NCBI RefSeq assembly: GCF_030811475.1
Contig: NZ_JAUSQV010000001.1
Location: 2,863,001-2,927,000, forward strand
Reading direction: 5' to 3'
DNA: 64,000 nt
Origin: Nakamurella flavida
Lineage (GTDB): Bacteria; Actinomycetota; Actinomycetes; Mycobacteriales; Nakamurellaceae
In this document: piece after piece, positions 1 through 9,002 of the stretch
How positions within the stretch are numbered: the first letter of the stretch is position 1
Layout: every line of letters starts with the position of its first letter
Position numbers and translations under genes: made by a program
Notes under the pieces: model-generated
What the model saw: the letters and a program-made list of their open reading frames with translations, nothing else
Database searches by the model: none
What the model was told of the DNA's origin: nothing

Positions 1-2668
1 CGGTCACCGGGTGCGGGGCCGCCACCGGCAGGGCCGGGTCGGGCGCGACCGGCGCGGCCAGCACCCCGTCCACCCGCGACCGGACGTCGACCCACGCCCC
101 GCGCCGCTGCCGGGCCGCGACCAGGCCGGTCAACGGCTCGGCCAGCGCCAGCGGCGTCAACGCCAGCAACGCGACCACCGGACCGGTCAGCCCGCCCGCC
201 CAGGCCAGGAAGGCCGCCGCCACCGCGGCCGCCCCGGTGACCCCGGAGACGACCCCGGCGCTCCACGCTCCGGCCCGCACCCCGACGCGGGCCGCCGCAC
301 CCTGGCGGTCGACCACCGTGCGGACCCGTCCCAGGGCGGCGCCGGTCATCCCGTGCACGCGAAGGTCCACGGCCCCGTCCAGCACGGTCGTGCACTCCCG
401 CAGGGCGGCGACCCGCAGGGTGGCCTCGTCCCGCGCGGCGCCCGCGTCGACCCGCCGGTGCAGCAGGGCGACCACGCCGACACCGAGCAGCACCAGCAGC
501 AGCACCGCGCCGGCGACCGAGGGGGACACCACGGCCAGTACGCCCACGCTGACCAGCACGGTGATCGCGGCGACCAGCGGTGGGGTCAGCACCCGCACCG
601 AGAGGTCCTGCAGCAGCGCGATGTCGCCGACCACCCGGCCCAGGGCGGCGCCCGGGGCGCGCTCGGCGGTGATGCCCTGGCGGGCCAGCGCGGTCCACAC
701 CCGGACCCGGGTGTCCGCGGCCAGCCGCAGGGCCGCATCGTGCACCGTCAACCGCTCCCACCAGCGCAGCACCGCCCGGCCCAGGCCGCAGGCCCGGACC
801 CCGACGATGACGGTCAGCAGGGTGAGCACCGGCGGCAGCTCGGCCGCCCGGACCACCAACCAGCCGGACAGCGCGGTCAGCGCCACCCCGGCCAGGCTGG
901 TCAGGGTGCCCGCCGCGACCGCCCGGACCAGGGCCCGGCGCGGCCAGGCCAGGCCGGCGGGGGGACGGGCGGACACGAACGGACCGGGAACCACGGGCAG
1001 CGCGGCGATCTCGTGATCGGGGGATCCCGCCCCGGCGGCGGGAGCCGCTCCGGTGGTCGGTTCGGCGCTCGGCGACCGCCCGTCCAGGGTGACCACCCGG
1101 TCGGCCAGGCGCAGCAGGCGGGTGTCGTGGGTGACCAGGACGACGGTGATGCGGCCGCGCAGCTCGTCGATCACCGCGGCGACGCGGGCGGCCGAGCGGG
1201 CGTCGAGATGGGCGGTCGGCTCGTCGAGCAGCAGCAGCTCGGCGCCGAGCTCCACCCGGACCAGGGCCCGGGCCAGCGCGACGCGCTGCAGCTCACCCGG
1301 GGACAGCGACAGGCACCGCCGGTCGGCCAGGTCCGACGCGCCGACCCGGGCCAGGGCGGCCGCGACCACGGCCCGGCCGGTCGACGTCGCCGCGGACCCG
1401 GCGTGGACCAGCAGTTCGGCGGTGACCGTGTCGGCCGTGGTCCGGGGATGCTGCAGGGCCACCGCCGCCCGGGCGGGCACGCCGGCGAGCGTGCCGCCCA
1501 CCACGGCGTCCAGCGGCACGGCGCCGGCCAGCGCGGCCAGCAGGGTGGACTTCCCGCAGCCGGACGGCCCGGCCAACGCGAGCACCTCCCCGGAGCGGAT
1601 GAGGAGTGAGGTCGGGGGGAGCGCCGGCGTGCTGCGTTCCGGGTAGCCGACCGTGAGGTCGGTGAGGACGACGGGCCCGCTGCCGGCCTCGGTGGCCGCA
1701 GGCACCGGGGCGGCGAGCACCGCCCGGGCCTGCGCGGCGGCCAGGGCGGCGTCGGCGTTGGCGTGGAACGCCGCCCCCAGGGCGCGGAGCGGCGCGAACG
1801 CCTCGGGAGCGAGCAGGATCGCGGTCAGCCCGACGGCCAGCGTCAGATGCCCCTCGAGCAGGCGCAGCCCGACCGTCACCGCGACCAGGGCGACGGCCAG
1901 GGTGGCGATGAGCTCCAGCACCAGGGCGGACAGGAACGCCAGCCGCAGCGTGGCCGTCGTCGTCCGGCGGTACCGCTCGCCCAGACCGGCCAGGGCCGCG
2001 GTCTGCTCGGCCGCCCGGCCCAGCCCGGTCAGCACCGGCAGGCCGCGGACCAGCTCGGTCACGTACCCGGCGATCCGGTCCAGGGTCCGCGCCGCGGCCG
2101 AGGTGCGGTCCGCGGTGTACTTCCCGACCAGCACCATGAACACCGGCACCAGCGGCAGGGTGACCGCCACCAGCACGGCCGACAGCGGATCGGTCCACCC
2201 CAGGACGACGAGCAGGACCGGGGGGACGACGAGGGTCTGGGCCAGCGCGGGCAGATACCCGGCCAGCGACGGGCCCAGGTCGAACAACCGGGTGGTGAGC
2301 AGCACGGCGGCCGGCCCGGGACCGCCGGCGGCGGCGACCGCGGCGGGGGACACGGCGAACCGGTCGGTCACCGCCGCGCGCAGGGCGTCCTCGGCGCGGC
2401 GGGCGTCCCGGGCCGCGAGCATCTCGCCGACCGCGCCGGCCACCGCCCGCACCACGACACCCGCGCCGGCCAGCAGCAGCGGGACCAGGGGTGGCGCGCC
2501 GTCCACGATGCGGGCGATGGCCGTGGCGAGACCGGCGGCCAGCAGGACGATCCCGGCCGTGCGGACGAGGGCGACCACCCCGGCCCGGGCCAGGGCGGCC
2601 CGCACCCCGGGCATCCCGTCGAGCGGGGCCAGCGGCCCCCGCCCGGTCGGCCCGCCGGATCGCCTCAT
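1..2668 (-). CDS. cydDC: Fused CydDC heme/thiol ABC exporter (3' end cut off by window)
   Basis: ABC exporter that cytochrome bd oxidase needs for assembly; it moves thiols and heme across the membrane. The ATG at 2668 overlaps the cydB stop (ATGA), so the genes are translationally coupled. Residues about 1-340 form the CydD membrane domain. The first ATPase domain has Walker A GPSGCGKST (about 367-375), signature LSPGE and Walker B LLLLDEPT. I read the junction codon by codon: the frame stays open into a second, CydC-type membrane domain from about residue 570 (GWLVVRAAELPP, then LRWWERL). It is therefore one fused polypeptide, as in other actinomycetes, not two genes. The second ATPase domain lies beyond the left edge. 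Confidence 0.93.
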   Translation of the reverse strand, partial: MRRSGGPTGRGPLAPLDGMPGVRAALARAGVVALVRTAGIVLLAAGLATAIARIVDGAPPLVPLLLAGAGVVVRAVAGAVGEMLAARDARRAEDALRAAVTDRFAVSPAAVAAAGGPGPAAVLLTTRLFDLGPSLAGYLPALAQTLVVPPVLLVVLGWTDPLSAVLVAVTLPLVPVFMVLVGKYTADRTSAAARTLDRIAGYVTELVRGLPVLTGLGRAAEQTAALAGLGERYRRTTTATLRLAFLSALVLELIATLAVALVAVTVGLRLLEGHLTLAVGLTAILLAPEAFAPLRALGAAFHANADAALAAAQARAVLAAPVPAATEAGSGPVVLTDLTVGYPERSTPALPPTSLLIRSGEVLALAGPSGCGKSTLLAALAGAVPLDAVVGGTLAGVPARAAVALQHPRTTADTVTAELLVHAGSAATSTGRAVVAAALARVGASDLADRRCLSLSPGELQRVALARALVRVELGAELLLLDEPTAHLDARSAARVAAVIDELRGRITVVLVTHDTRLLRLADRVVTLDGRSPSAEPTTGAAPAAGAGSPDHEIAALPVVPGPFVSARPPAGLAWPRRALVRAVAAGTLTSLAGVALTALSGWLVVRAAELPPVLTLLTVIVGVRACGLGRAVLRWWERLTVHDAALRLAADTRVRVWTALARQGITAERAPGAALGRVVGDIALLQDLSVRVLTPPLVAAITVLVSVGVLAVVSPSVAGAVLLLVLLGVGVVALLHRRVDAGAARDEATLRVAALRECTTVLDGAVDLRVHGMTGAALGRVRTVVDRQGAAARVGVRAGAWSAGVVSGVTGAAAVAAAFLAWAGGLTGPVVALLALTPLALAEPLTGLVAARQRRGAWVDVRSRVDGVLAAPVAPDPALPVAAPHPVT

Positions 2669-3678
2669 GCGTGCGCCTCCTCCGGGGAGTGCACCGGCTC
2701 GGCCACCAGGCGGCGGCGGAAGACCCAGTACGTCCAGGCCTGGTAGCCGAGCACCACCGGCAGGCCGAACCCGGCCACCCACGTCATCACCGTCAACGTG
2801 TAGTCGCTGACCGAGGCCTGCGCGGCGAGCACGTCGAACGCCGGGTCGATCGTGGAGGGCAGCACCACCGGGAAGGCCGCGGCGAAGACGGTCGCGGCGG
2901 ACGCCAGCAGCACGGTGGCCCAGGCGGCGAACGCCTGGCCCTCCCGGCCGACCCGCAGTCGCGTCCAGGTCACCACCGCGGCACCGGCCGCCACCACCCA
3001 CAGGGCGCCGGTGATCGGCCCGCCGGACCGCAGCTGGACCAGACCCGCCCAGGCCAGCAGCGGCACCGCGGCGGGGCCCACCCAGCGGGCGGCGAAGGCC
3101 CGTGCGCGGACCCGCAGCCCGCCGTCGGTCTTCAGGGCCAGGAAGATCGCGCCGTGCAGCGTCGAGTAGGCCAGCACGGCGACCGCGCCGAGCAGTGCGG
3201 GCCAGGACCAGCCGGCGAAGGCGCCGCCGACCCGGACGCCGTCCGGCCCGATGGGCAGCCCGAGGGTGGTCGCGCCCAGCGCGGCGCCGATACCCCCCGC
3301 GGCGACCAACGACCCGATGGTGATGACCCGGGTCCACGCGGCGTCCCAGCGCTCGTCGTGGCTGGAGTGCCGCCACTCGAAGGCGACCGCCCGCACGATC
3401 AGGCCGAGCAGCACCACCACGAACGGCAGGTACATCGCGGGCAGCCAGGTGGCGTACCAACCGGGGAAGGCCGCGAACACCGCGCCGACCGCCGTCACCA
3501 GCCACACCTCGTTGCCGTCCCACACCGGGCCGATGGTGCGCAGCATCAGCTGCCGGTCGGCCCGGTCCCGGCCGAGCACCGGCAACAGGGCGGCCACGCC
3601 GAAGTCGAACCCCTCCAGCAGCAGGAACCCCGTCCACAGCACGGCGACGGCGACGAACCAGACGGTCGTCAGGTCCAT
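2665..3678 (-). CDS. cydB: Cytochrome bd ubiquinol/menaquinol oxidase subunit II
   Basis: Subunit II of the bd-type terminal oxidase, an integral membrane protein that stabilises the heme subunit CydA. The 337 residues match the usual length. It starts with the typical MDLTTVWFVAVAVLWTGF helix and carries the family stretches LEGFDFGVAALLP and GPVWDGNEVWL near the N terminus, with about eight hydrophobic segments in all. It follows cydA after 63 bases and overlaps cydDC by four bases, so cydA-cydB-cydDC form one operon. A GAGGAGCTC ribosome site precedes the ATG. Confidence 0.96.
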   Translation of the reverse strand: MDLTTVWFVAVAVLWTGFLLLEGFDFGVAALLPVLGRDRADRQLMLRTIGPVWDGNEVWLVTAVGAVFAAFPGWYATWLPAMYLPFVVVLLGLIVRAVAFEWRHSSHDERWDAAWTRVITIGSLVAAGGIGAALGATTLGLPIGPDGVRVGGAFAGWSWPALLGAVAVLAYSTLHGAIFLALKTDGGLRVRARAFAARWVGPAAVPLLAWAGLVQLRSGGPITGALWVVAAGAAVVTWTRLRVGREGQAFAAWATVLLASAATVFAAAFPVVLPSTIDPAFDVLAAQASVSDYTLTVMTWVAGFGLPVVLGYQAWTYWVFRRRLVAEPVHSPEEAHA

Positions 3679-3741
3679 GGTGAGCTCCTCGGTCGAGAGC
3701 GGTGCTGCGGGCGGGGTTCTGGGCGGGCGTGGTGCGGTCGG

Positions 3742-5325
3742 TCAGTAGGCGAACTGCAGGACGTCATCGGTGGTGTCCGAGCTGTCGGTGTCGTCCGGGC
3801 CGGCGCCGTCCGGACCGTCGTTGCCGTCCTTCCGGCGGCCGCCACCGATGCCCGGGGTGGGGGTGGTGTCTCCGTCGGTCACACCGCGGCGGACGAACCG
3901 GGCGATGAGCCCGACCTCGACCACCGCCAGCACCCCGTAGACCAGGGCGAGGGAGATCAACGAGGTCCACACCTCGCCGGCGGTGATCCCGGGGGAGACG
4001 GCCTGGGCGGTGAAGAAGTACACCTGGTCGGCCACCGGGACGTCGGGGTTCGGGTACACGACGAACGGCTGCCGGCCCATCTCGGTGAAGATCCAGCCCG
4101 CGGCGTTGCCGAGGAACGGCGCGCCGACGGCGAGAAGTGCTCCGTACACACCGATCCGGGACGTCGGGACGCGTCCGCGCCGGGTGGCCCACAGGGCGTA
4201 CGCGGCGACCCCGGCGGACAGCATGCCCATGCCGATCATCAATCGGAAGCCCCAGTAGGTGACGGCCAGGACGGGGGTGTAGTCGATCTCCTGGCCGGCG
4301 CGGTCGCCGAACGACGGGTCGTCCGGGTAGGTCGTGCCGTACGTCGCCGCGTACTCCTCCTGCAGCTGGTTGACCCCGGGGACGGCGCTGGAGAAGTCGC
4401 CGTGGGCCAGGAACGACAGCACGTACGGGATCGTGTACGAGTGCACGTCGTCGCACTCGTTGCTGCCCAGCTTGGAGAAGGCGAACAGCGAGAACGAGGC
4501 GGGAGCCTCTGTCTCGCACAGGGCTTCGGCCGAGCTCATCTTGAGCGGCTGCTGCTGGTACATCAGCTTTCCCTGCCAGTCACCGGTCAGCGAGACCAGG
4601 GCGAAGGCGGCGAGGGAGACGTAGCCACCGAGGCGGACGGAGCGTCGCCACACCTGGTGGTCGACCTCGGTGACGGGCTCCCCGGCCAGCTTCCGCCGGC
4701 GCAGGTGCCACAGGCCGACTCCGACGAGCAGCCCGCCGGCGACCATCAGCGAGGCGACGATCGCGTGGCTGAACGCGGCCAGCGCGGTGTTGTTGGTGAG
4801 CACGGCGAGGAAGTCGACCTGGCGGGCGCGGGCCTCGCCGCTGCTGGTGTCCAGCACGACGCCGACCGGGTGCTGCATCCAGGAGTTGGCGGCGATGATG
4901 AAGTACGCGCTGACCACCGAGCCGAGCACGGCGGCCCAGAGGGCGGCCAGGTGCAGCTTCTTGCCGATGCGGCCCCAGCCGAAGATCCACAGCCCGAGGA
5001 ACGTGGACTCCAGGAAGAACGCGAGCAGCGCCTCGAGGGCGAGCACCGAGCCGAAGACGTCGCCGACGAAGCGCGAGTAGGCGCTCCAGGCCAGCCCGAA
5101 CTGGAACTCCTGGACCAGACCGGTGGCCACGCCGAGGACGAAGTTGATCAGGTAGATGCGGCCCCAGAAGCGGGTCATCCGCAGCCATTCCGCCCGCCCG
5201 GTCCGCACCCAGGCCGTGTGCATGACGGCGACGAGCAGACCCAGCCCGATCGTCAGCGGGACCATGAGGAAGTGGTAGACGGTCGTGATGCCGAACTGCC
5301 ACCGAGCGATGTCGAGCACGTCCAC
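3742..5325 (-). CDS. cydA: Cytochrome bd oxidase subunit I
   Basis: Heme-bearing subunit that oxidises quinol and reduces oxygen to water, with high oxygen affinity. I chose the GTG at 5325 (527 residues) because AGGGG sits six bases upstream and the protein then begins with the family-typical VDVLDIARWQFG. An ATG at 5367 is in frame but has no ribosome site: an operator-like palindrome lies directly against it. Visible heme ligands are the His of TTVYHF (about residue 18) and the His of FSHAI; GRQPF is the conserved GRQPW-like motif. The Q-loop is short. The C-terminal tail is Gly/Asp-rich. It is the first gene of the cydA-cydB-cydDC operon. Confidence 0.95.
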   Translation of the reverse strand: MDVLDIARWQFGITTVYHFLMVPLTIGLGLLVAVMHTAWVRTGRAEWLRMTRFWGRIYLINFVLGVATGLVQEFQFGLAWSAYSRFVGDVFGSVLALEALLAFFLESTFLGLWIFGWGRIGKKLHLAALWAAVLGSVVSAYFIIAANSWMQHPVGVVLDTSSGEARARQVDFLAVLTNNTALAAFSHAIVASLMVAGGLLVGVGLWHLRRRKLAGEPVTEVDHQVWRRSVRLGGYVSLAAFALVSLTGDWQGKLMYQQQPLKMSSAEALCETEAPASFSLFAFSKLGSNECDDVHSYTIPYVLSFLAHGDFSSAVPGVNQLQEEYAATYGTTYPDDPSFGDRAGQEIDYTPVLAVTYWGFRLMIGMGMLSAGVAAYALWATRRGRVPTSRIGVYGALLAVGAPFLGNAAGWIFTEMGRQPFVVYPNPDVPVADQVYFFTAQAVSPGITAGEVWTSLISLALVYGVLAVVEVGLIARFVRRGVTDGDTTPTPGIGGGRRKDGNDGPDGAGPDDTDSSDTTDDVLQFAY

Positions 5326-5367
5326 CGTGCGCCCCTGAGTGTTGACGGACTGAAGCGGTCCACTCAT

Positions 5368-5407
5368 TTCTACGCCGTGTAGAAGATGATTTCTACAGAA
5401 CGTAGAA
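5368..5407 (-). promoter_or_regulatory. Twin operator upstream of cydA: two TTCTAC-N5-GTAGAA palindromes
   Basis: Two perfect hexamer inverted repeats, TTCTACGCCGTGTAGAA at 5368-5384 and TTCTACAGAACGTAGAA at 5391-5407, with centres 23 bases (about two helical turns) apart. They lie 43-82 bases upstream of the preferred cydA start. The arm sequence resembles sites bound by BlaI/MecI/CopY-type winged-helix repressors, but the regulator is not in the window, so its identity is inference. The duplication, spacing and position make a real operator very likely. Confidence 0.8.
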
Positions 5408-5501
5408 GGTCTGGCTGTGAGGGTGCCGACACGCCGACCGGGTCCGCCGCCGGAGCGACAGGGGGAGGCGGGGGACTGCCGGGACCGCCCGGCCCGGCGG
5501 G

Positions 5502-7739
5502 TCAGCGGGCGGAGAACTCCGCGAGGAAGGAGGTGACCGTCTCCACCGGAGCCGGCCGGACACCGCGCGCCACCGCACCCTTCACCCGGTACATCGCCGC
5601 GTCCGCACGCTGCAGCGCCGCGTCCGCCTCCTCGCCGGGATCGGCCAGGTGCATGCCGGCACTGCCGGCGACCACGATCTGGCGGCCGCGGATCAGGTGG
5701 GGCCGCAGCAGGACGGCCTCCACGTCCTGGGTCAGCCGGGCCAGCGCCCCGCGGTCGATGCGCGGCGCGAGCACGACGAACTCGTCCCCGCCGACCCGCG
5801 CGGCGGTCTGCTCGACGGTCAGCACGCTCTCCAGCCGTCGCCCCACCGTCACCAGGACGTCGTCACCCGCCGCGTGCCCGTAGGTGTCGTTGACGGTCTT
5901 GAACCCGTCCAGATCGATGAACACCAGGCCGACGTGCGCGTCCGCGGTGCGATCGCGCAACTGGCCGAGGGCGGCCTGCAGTCGGGCGGTCAGCACCGAG
6001 CGGTTGGGCAGATCGGTGAGCGGGTCGTGCGCCGCGGCATGCAGGAGTTCGAGCTCGGCCTTCTTCCGGCGGGTGATGTCCACATGGGTGATGACGGCGC
6101 CCGGGCGGGCGCCGCCGAGCGGCGTGATGCGGGCCAGGAACCAGCGGTTGCGGGCCGGCGTCGGACAGGGGTACTCGATCTCGGCCTGCTGGACGCTGCC
6201 CCGCAGCACCGCCTGCAGCTCCCGGGCCACCTCACCGGCCTCGGTCGCACCGCGATCCGCCGACGCTCGGCACTCGGCGAGGTAATCGCTCCCCACGCTC
6301 TCCGTCCGGCCCGCGCTCTCCAGCGCGAACTCGCGCCATCCGCGGTTGACGGCCACGATCACCCCGGCGGTGTCCAGGACGGCGGTCGCGTCCGGGAACG
6401 CGTCCAGCACCGAACCGGCCAGCGTGCCGGCGATGGCCGGCCGCAACGCGGGTGGCGGCTCCGGCGCGGGGGTGGGCGGGCGCTCCCGGGTCTCGGCCAA
6501 CCGCAGCTCCACGACGGCGGCCGGCGCGGGTGCCGCCCAGTGGTAGCCCTGCCCGCGGTCGCAGCCCAGGGTGCGTGCCCGGGCGGCCTGGTCGGCACCC
6601 TCGATGCCGGCGAGGTTGGTGAGCAGACCCAGCTGCGCGGCCATGCCGGTGACGGACCGGGTGACCGCGTCCCCCACGTCGGTACCCAGGGACAGGGCGA
6701 TGGCCCGGTTGATCTTCACGCCGTCCACCGGCAGCCGCATCAGGTGCTCGAGGGGCGACCAGCCGGAGCCGAAGTCGTCGAGCCAGACGGTGAAGCCGTG
6801 GCCGCGCAGGTGTTCCACGAACACCGCGTCCTGCAGGGCGGCGTCCGGGCCGCCCACGTCGGTCAGTTCGATGTCCACCGTCGCCGGGTCCGCACCCACC
6901 TCACGGGTCAGCTGGATCAGCGCCGCGGCGCCGTCCGCGTGGGTGACGTGCCGGCCGGACAGGTTCACCGCCATCCGCAACCGGGGGGAGCCGACCTGCC
7001 ACCGGCGCAGATCGGTCAGGGCCTGCCGGATGACGGTCAGGTCGAGATCCAGGGCCAGATCGGTGCCCTGGGCGAGCGGGACGAACTGGTCCGGGTCCTC
7101 CACCTCGCCGCCGGGATGCACCCAGCGGGCCAGGGCCTCGAAGCCGATCACGCAGCCGGAGGTCAGGTCGACGATCGGCTGGTACCAGGGCACGATGCGG
7201 TGCTCGTCGACGGCGCGGCGGAGTTCGGCGGTGGCCACGGACCCGGCCCGGCGCTGCCGCTCCAGGCGGCGGGCGAGATCGATCTGGCTCCCGAGGTGGG
7301 CGGCGAAGTCGATCAGCCGGGTCACCTCGGCGGCGGTGATGACGTGGGCCTGCGCGTCCAGGACGCAGAGGACCCCGACCGGCTCGGCGCCCCGGGCCCG
7401 GACGGGGACGCCGAGATAGCTGCCCAGACCGCCCGACCGCACACCCGGGTGGCGGGCGAACCGGGGGTCGACGCGGGCGTCCGGGACGACCAGCGGCGCA
7501 CCCAGCTTGAGCACGGTGGTCCGCAGGACGGTGAGCGCCGCGGTCACGGCCGGATCCGCGGACGGGGTGGACGGGAGCGACTCCCAGACCCCGTCCTGCA
7601 CGATGTGCAGGACCGCCGAGGGGAAGTGCGACGACCACGCGGCCAGCCGGACGAGGGGCCGCAGCCGCGCCGTTCCCGCCGCATCCAGGACGATCGGATG
7701 GGGGGTGGACGACGGGGCGGGCATGATCACATTGTGCAC
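5502..7739 (-). CDS. GAF-EAL-PAS-GGDEF cyclic-di-GMP signalling protein
   Basis: A 745-residue cytoplasmic protein with no membrane segment. Order: GAF-like sensor (about 25-160), EAL domain (about 170-410, motif EALARW), PAS (about 440-560), GGDEF (about 570-735, intact ARVGGDEF). Placing EAL before PAS-GGDEF is the reverse of the common order. The GGDEF has no RxxD inhibitory site (Thr and Gln at those positions). The EAL keeps NLS, DDFG and VKINR, but the AEGVE-type motif reads LAGIE, losing one conserved Glu, so hydrolysis may be weak or absent. The GTG at 7739 and an ATG at 7724 are both possible starts. It ends 94 bases before the cydA operator. Confidence 0.88.
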   Translation of the reverse strand: MHNVIMPAPSSTPHPIVLDAAGTARLRPLVRLAAWSSHFPSAVLHIVQDGVWESLPSTPSADPAVTAALTVLRTTVLKLGAPLVVPDARVDPRFARHPGVRSGGLGSYLGVPVRARGAEPVGVLCVLDAQAHVITAAEVTRLIDFAAHLGSQIDLARRLERQRRAGSVATAELRRAVDEHRIVPWYQPIVDLTSGCVIGFEALARWVHPGGEVEDPDQFVPLAQGTDLALDLDLTVIRQALTDLRRWQVGSPRLRMAVNLSGRHVTHADGAAALIQLTREVGADPATVDIELTDVGGPDAALQDAVFVEHLRGHGFTVWLDDFGSGWSPLEHLMRLPVDGVKINRAIALSLGTDVGDAVTRSVTGMAAQLGLLTNLAGIEGADQAARARTLGCDRGQGYHWAAPAPAAVVELRLAETRERPPTPAPEPPPALRPAIAGTLAGSVLDAFPDATAVLDTAGVIVAVNRGWREFALESAGRTESVGSDYLAECRASADRGATEAGEVARELQAVLRGSVQQAEIEYPCPTPARNRWFLARITPLGGARPGAVITHVDITRRKKAELELLHAAAHDPLTDLPNRSVLTARLQAALGQLRDRTADAHVGLVFIDLDGFKTVNDTYGHAAGDDVLVTVGRRLESVLTVEQTAARVGGDEFVVLAPRIDRGALARLTQDVEAVLLRPHLIRGRQIVVAGSAGMHLADPGEEADAALQRADAAMYRVKGAVARGVRPAPVETVTSFLAEFSAR

Positions 7740-7880
7740 ACGCTCCGCGATAATGGCTATACGGAGAGTGTTGGGTTTGCCTGAGGGTTCGCGGCGCGAC
7801 CCCGGCCGGGCGGGTGGCGCCTCCGCGCCGTTCCCGGTCGAGAACCACTGTCGCGGAGACGATCCGGGCCGGCCCAGACC

Positions 7881-9002
7881 TCAGAGCTCGCTCTTCGAGT
7901 TCGCCTCGTAGGTCCGGCTGGTCAGCTCCGAGTGCAGGAAGTCGTCGTCCAGCAGCTTGAGCAGGGCCCAGCGGTGCTGGGCGTCGGTCTCGAACACCAG
8001 GCTGGGCGCCGGCCCCGTCCGGTCGACCTTGACGGCGATCTTGGGATTGCGGCCGAGGAACGTCAGCAGGTTGGGCATTGTGAGCGCGGAGCGGAACGCC
8101 GGCTCGGCCAGCTTGCGTTCGATGCTCAGCATCTTGCGCATCATCGTCGGGTCGGTGGTGCAGGCCTCCCGCAGCTCCTGCGCCCCGGTGATGGACAGGG
8201 TGCCGAAGGTCGACGCGAAGGTCTGCGCCGCCTGTTCCCGGAGCCCCGGCGGCGGCCCGAAGAGCGACTCGTAGGCCGAGGACGCCGGCATCAGGGCTGT
8301 CCCGCCGGTGACGAGCACCCGGAACGCCCGGTCGATGACCAGCGGGGCCTCGGTGAGCCCCTCGAACCGCTCCCCACCCCAGAACGCCACGATGCCGGTG
8401 CGGCGGCCCAGCGCCTTCTCCGGCGAGAACCCCTGGTACAGGCGGGCGATCTGGGTGCCGTCGGCCGCCTTGACCCGGACGACCAGCAGATTGCGTCGGC
8501 CGAAATCGGTGGACCTGTCGTACTGCTCGTGGCTGGGCCGGCGCACGGCGTGGTCCAGCTCGGCCAGCTGCTCGTCGACCTCCACGAAGACCCACTGGGC
8601 CCTGCCCGGCGTGAAGCCGGGCACGGCCGGCACCAGCTCGGCCGCCACCGCGGACCGGGCCGTCGCCACGCACTCGGCCAACAGCTCGGCGGCGAGCGCG
8701 GCGTCGACCGGCGCGTCGAGCACCCGGGGGCGTTCGGTGCGGTGGTCCAGTACGAGGGTCAGGGTCACCGAGAGGTCACCCCCGCCGGCCAGCGGGCCGA
8801 TCGCCCGGCGCAGCGCCTCGGCCTCGGCCGGCACCGCGATCTCGGCCGAGCCGTCGTCGGTCCTGTTCAGGTCCTCCGCGTGCCCGGCGACCGTCGGGCC
8901 CGGCCCGTCCACCGGCTGCGGGGGCGGACCGGCGGTGGTCCCCGGCGGGCGCGGCGGTGCCGCCGCGGCCGTCGTGGTGTCGGTGCGCAGATCGGTGCTC
9001 AT
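7881..9002 (-). CDS. KwaB-like protein (DUF4868), putative Kiwa anti-phage effector
   Basis: A 373-residue soluble protein. The first about 55 residues are Pro/Ala/Thr-rich linker; the remaining about 318 match the length of KwaB. The C-terminal end LLKLLDDDFLHSELTSRTYE followed by a Lys-containing tail fits the DUF4868/KwaB pattern, as does the central stretch PLVIDRAFRVLVTGGTALM followed by AYESLFG. KwaB is the soluble DNA-binding partner of the membrane protein KwaA in the Kiwa defence system. Its ATG overlaps the stop of the upstream membrane gene (ATGA), giving the kwaA-kwaB order. The family call is by pattern memory, not a profile search. Confidence 0.7.
   Translation of the reverse strand: MSTDLRTDTTTAAAAPPRPPGTTAGPPPQPVDGPGPTVAGHAEDLNRTDDGSAEIAVPAEAEALRRAIGPLAGGGDLSVTLTLVLDHRTERPRVLDAPVDAALAAELLAECVATARSAVAAELVPAVPGFTPGRAQWVFVEVDEQLAELDHAVRRPSHEQYDRSTDFGRRNLLVVRVKAADGTQIARLYQGFSPEKALGRRTGIVAFWGGERFEGLTEAPLVIDRAFRVLVTGGTALMPASSAYESLFGPPPGLREQAAQTFASTFGTLSITGAQELREACTTDPTMMRKMLSIERKLAEPAFRSALTMPNLLTFLGRNPKIAVKVDRTGPAPSLVFETDAQHRWALLKLLDDDFLHSELTSRTYEANSKSEL

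Noticed and set aside
2491-5382. Very long plus-strand open frame opposite cydB/cydA
   Set aside because: Composition is Gln/Gly/Arg/His-rich without domains; it is the mirror of cydA and cydB, which have full family motifs on the minus strand.
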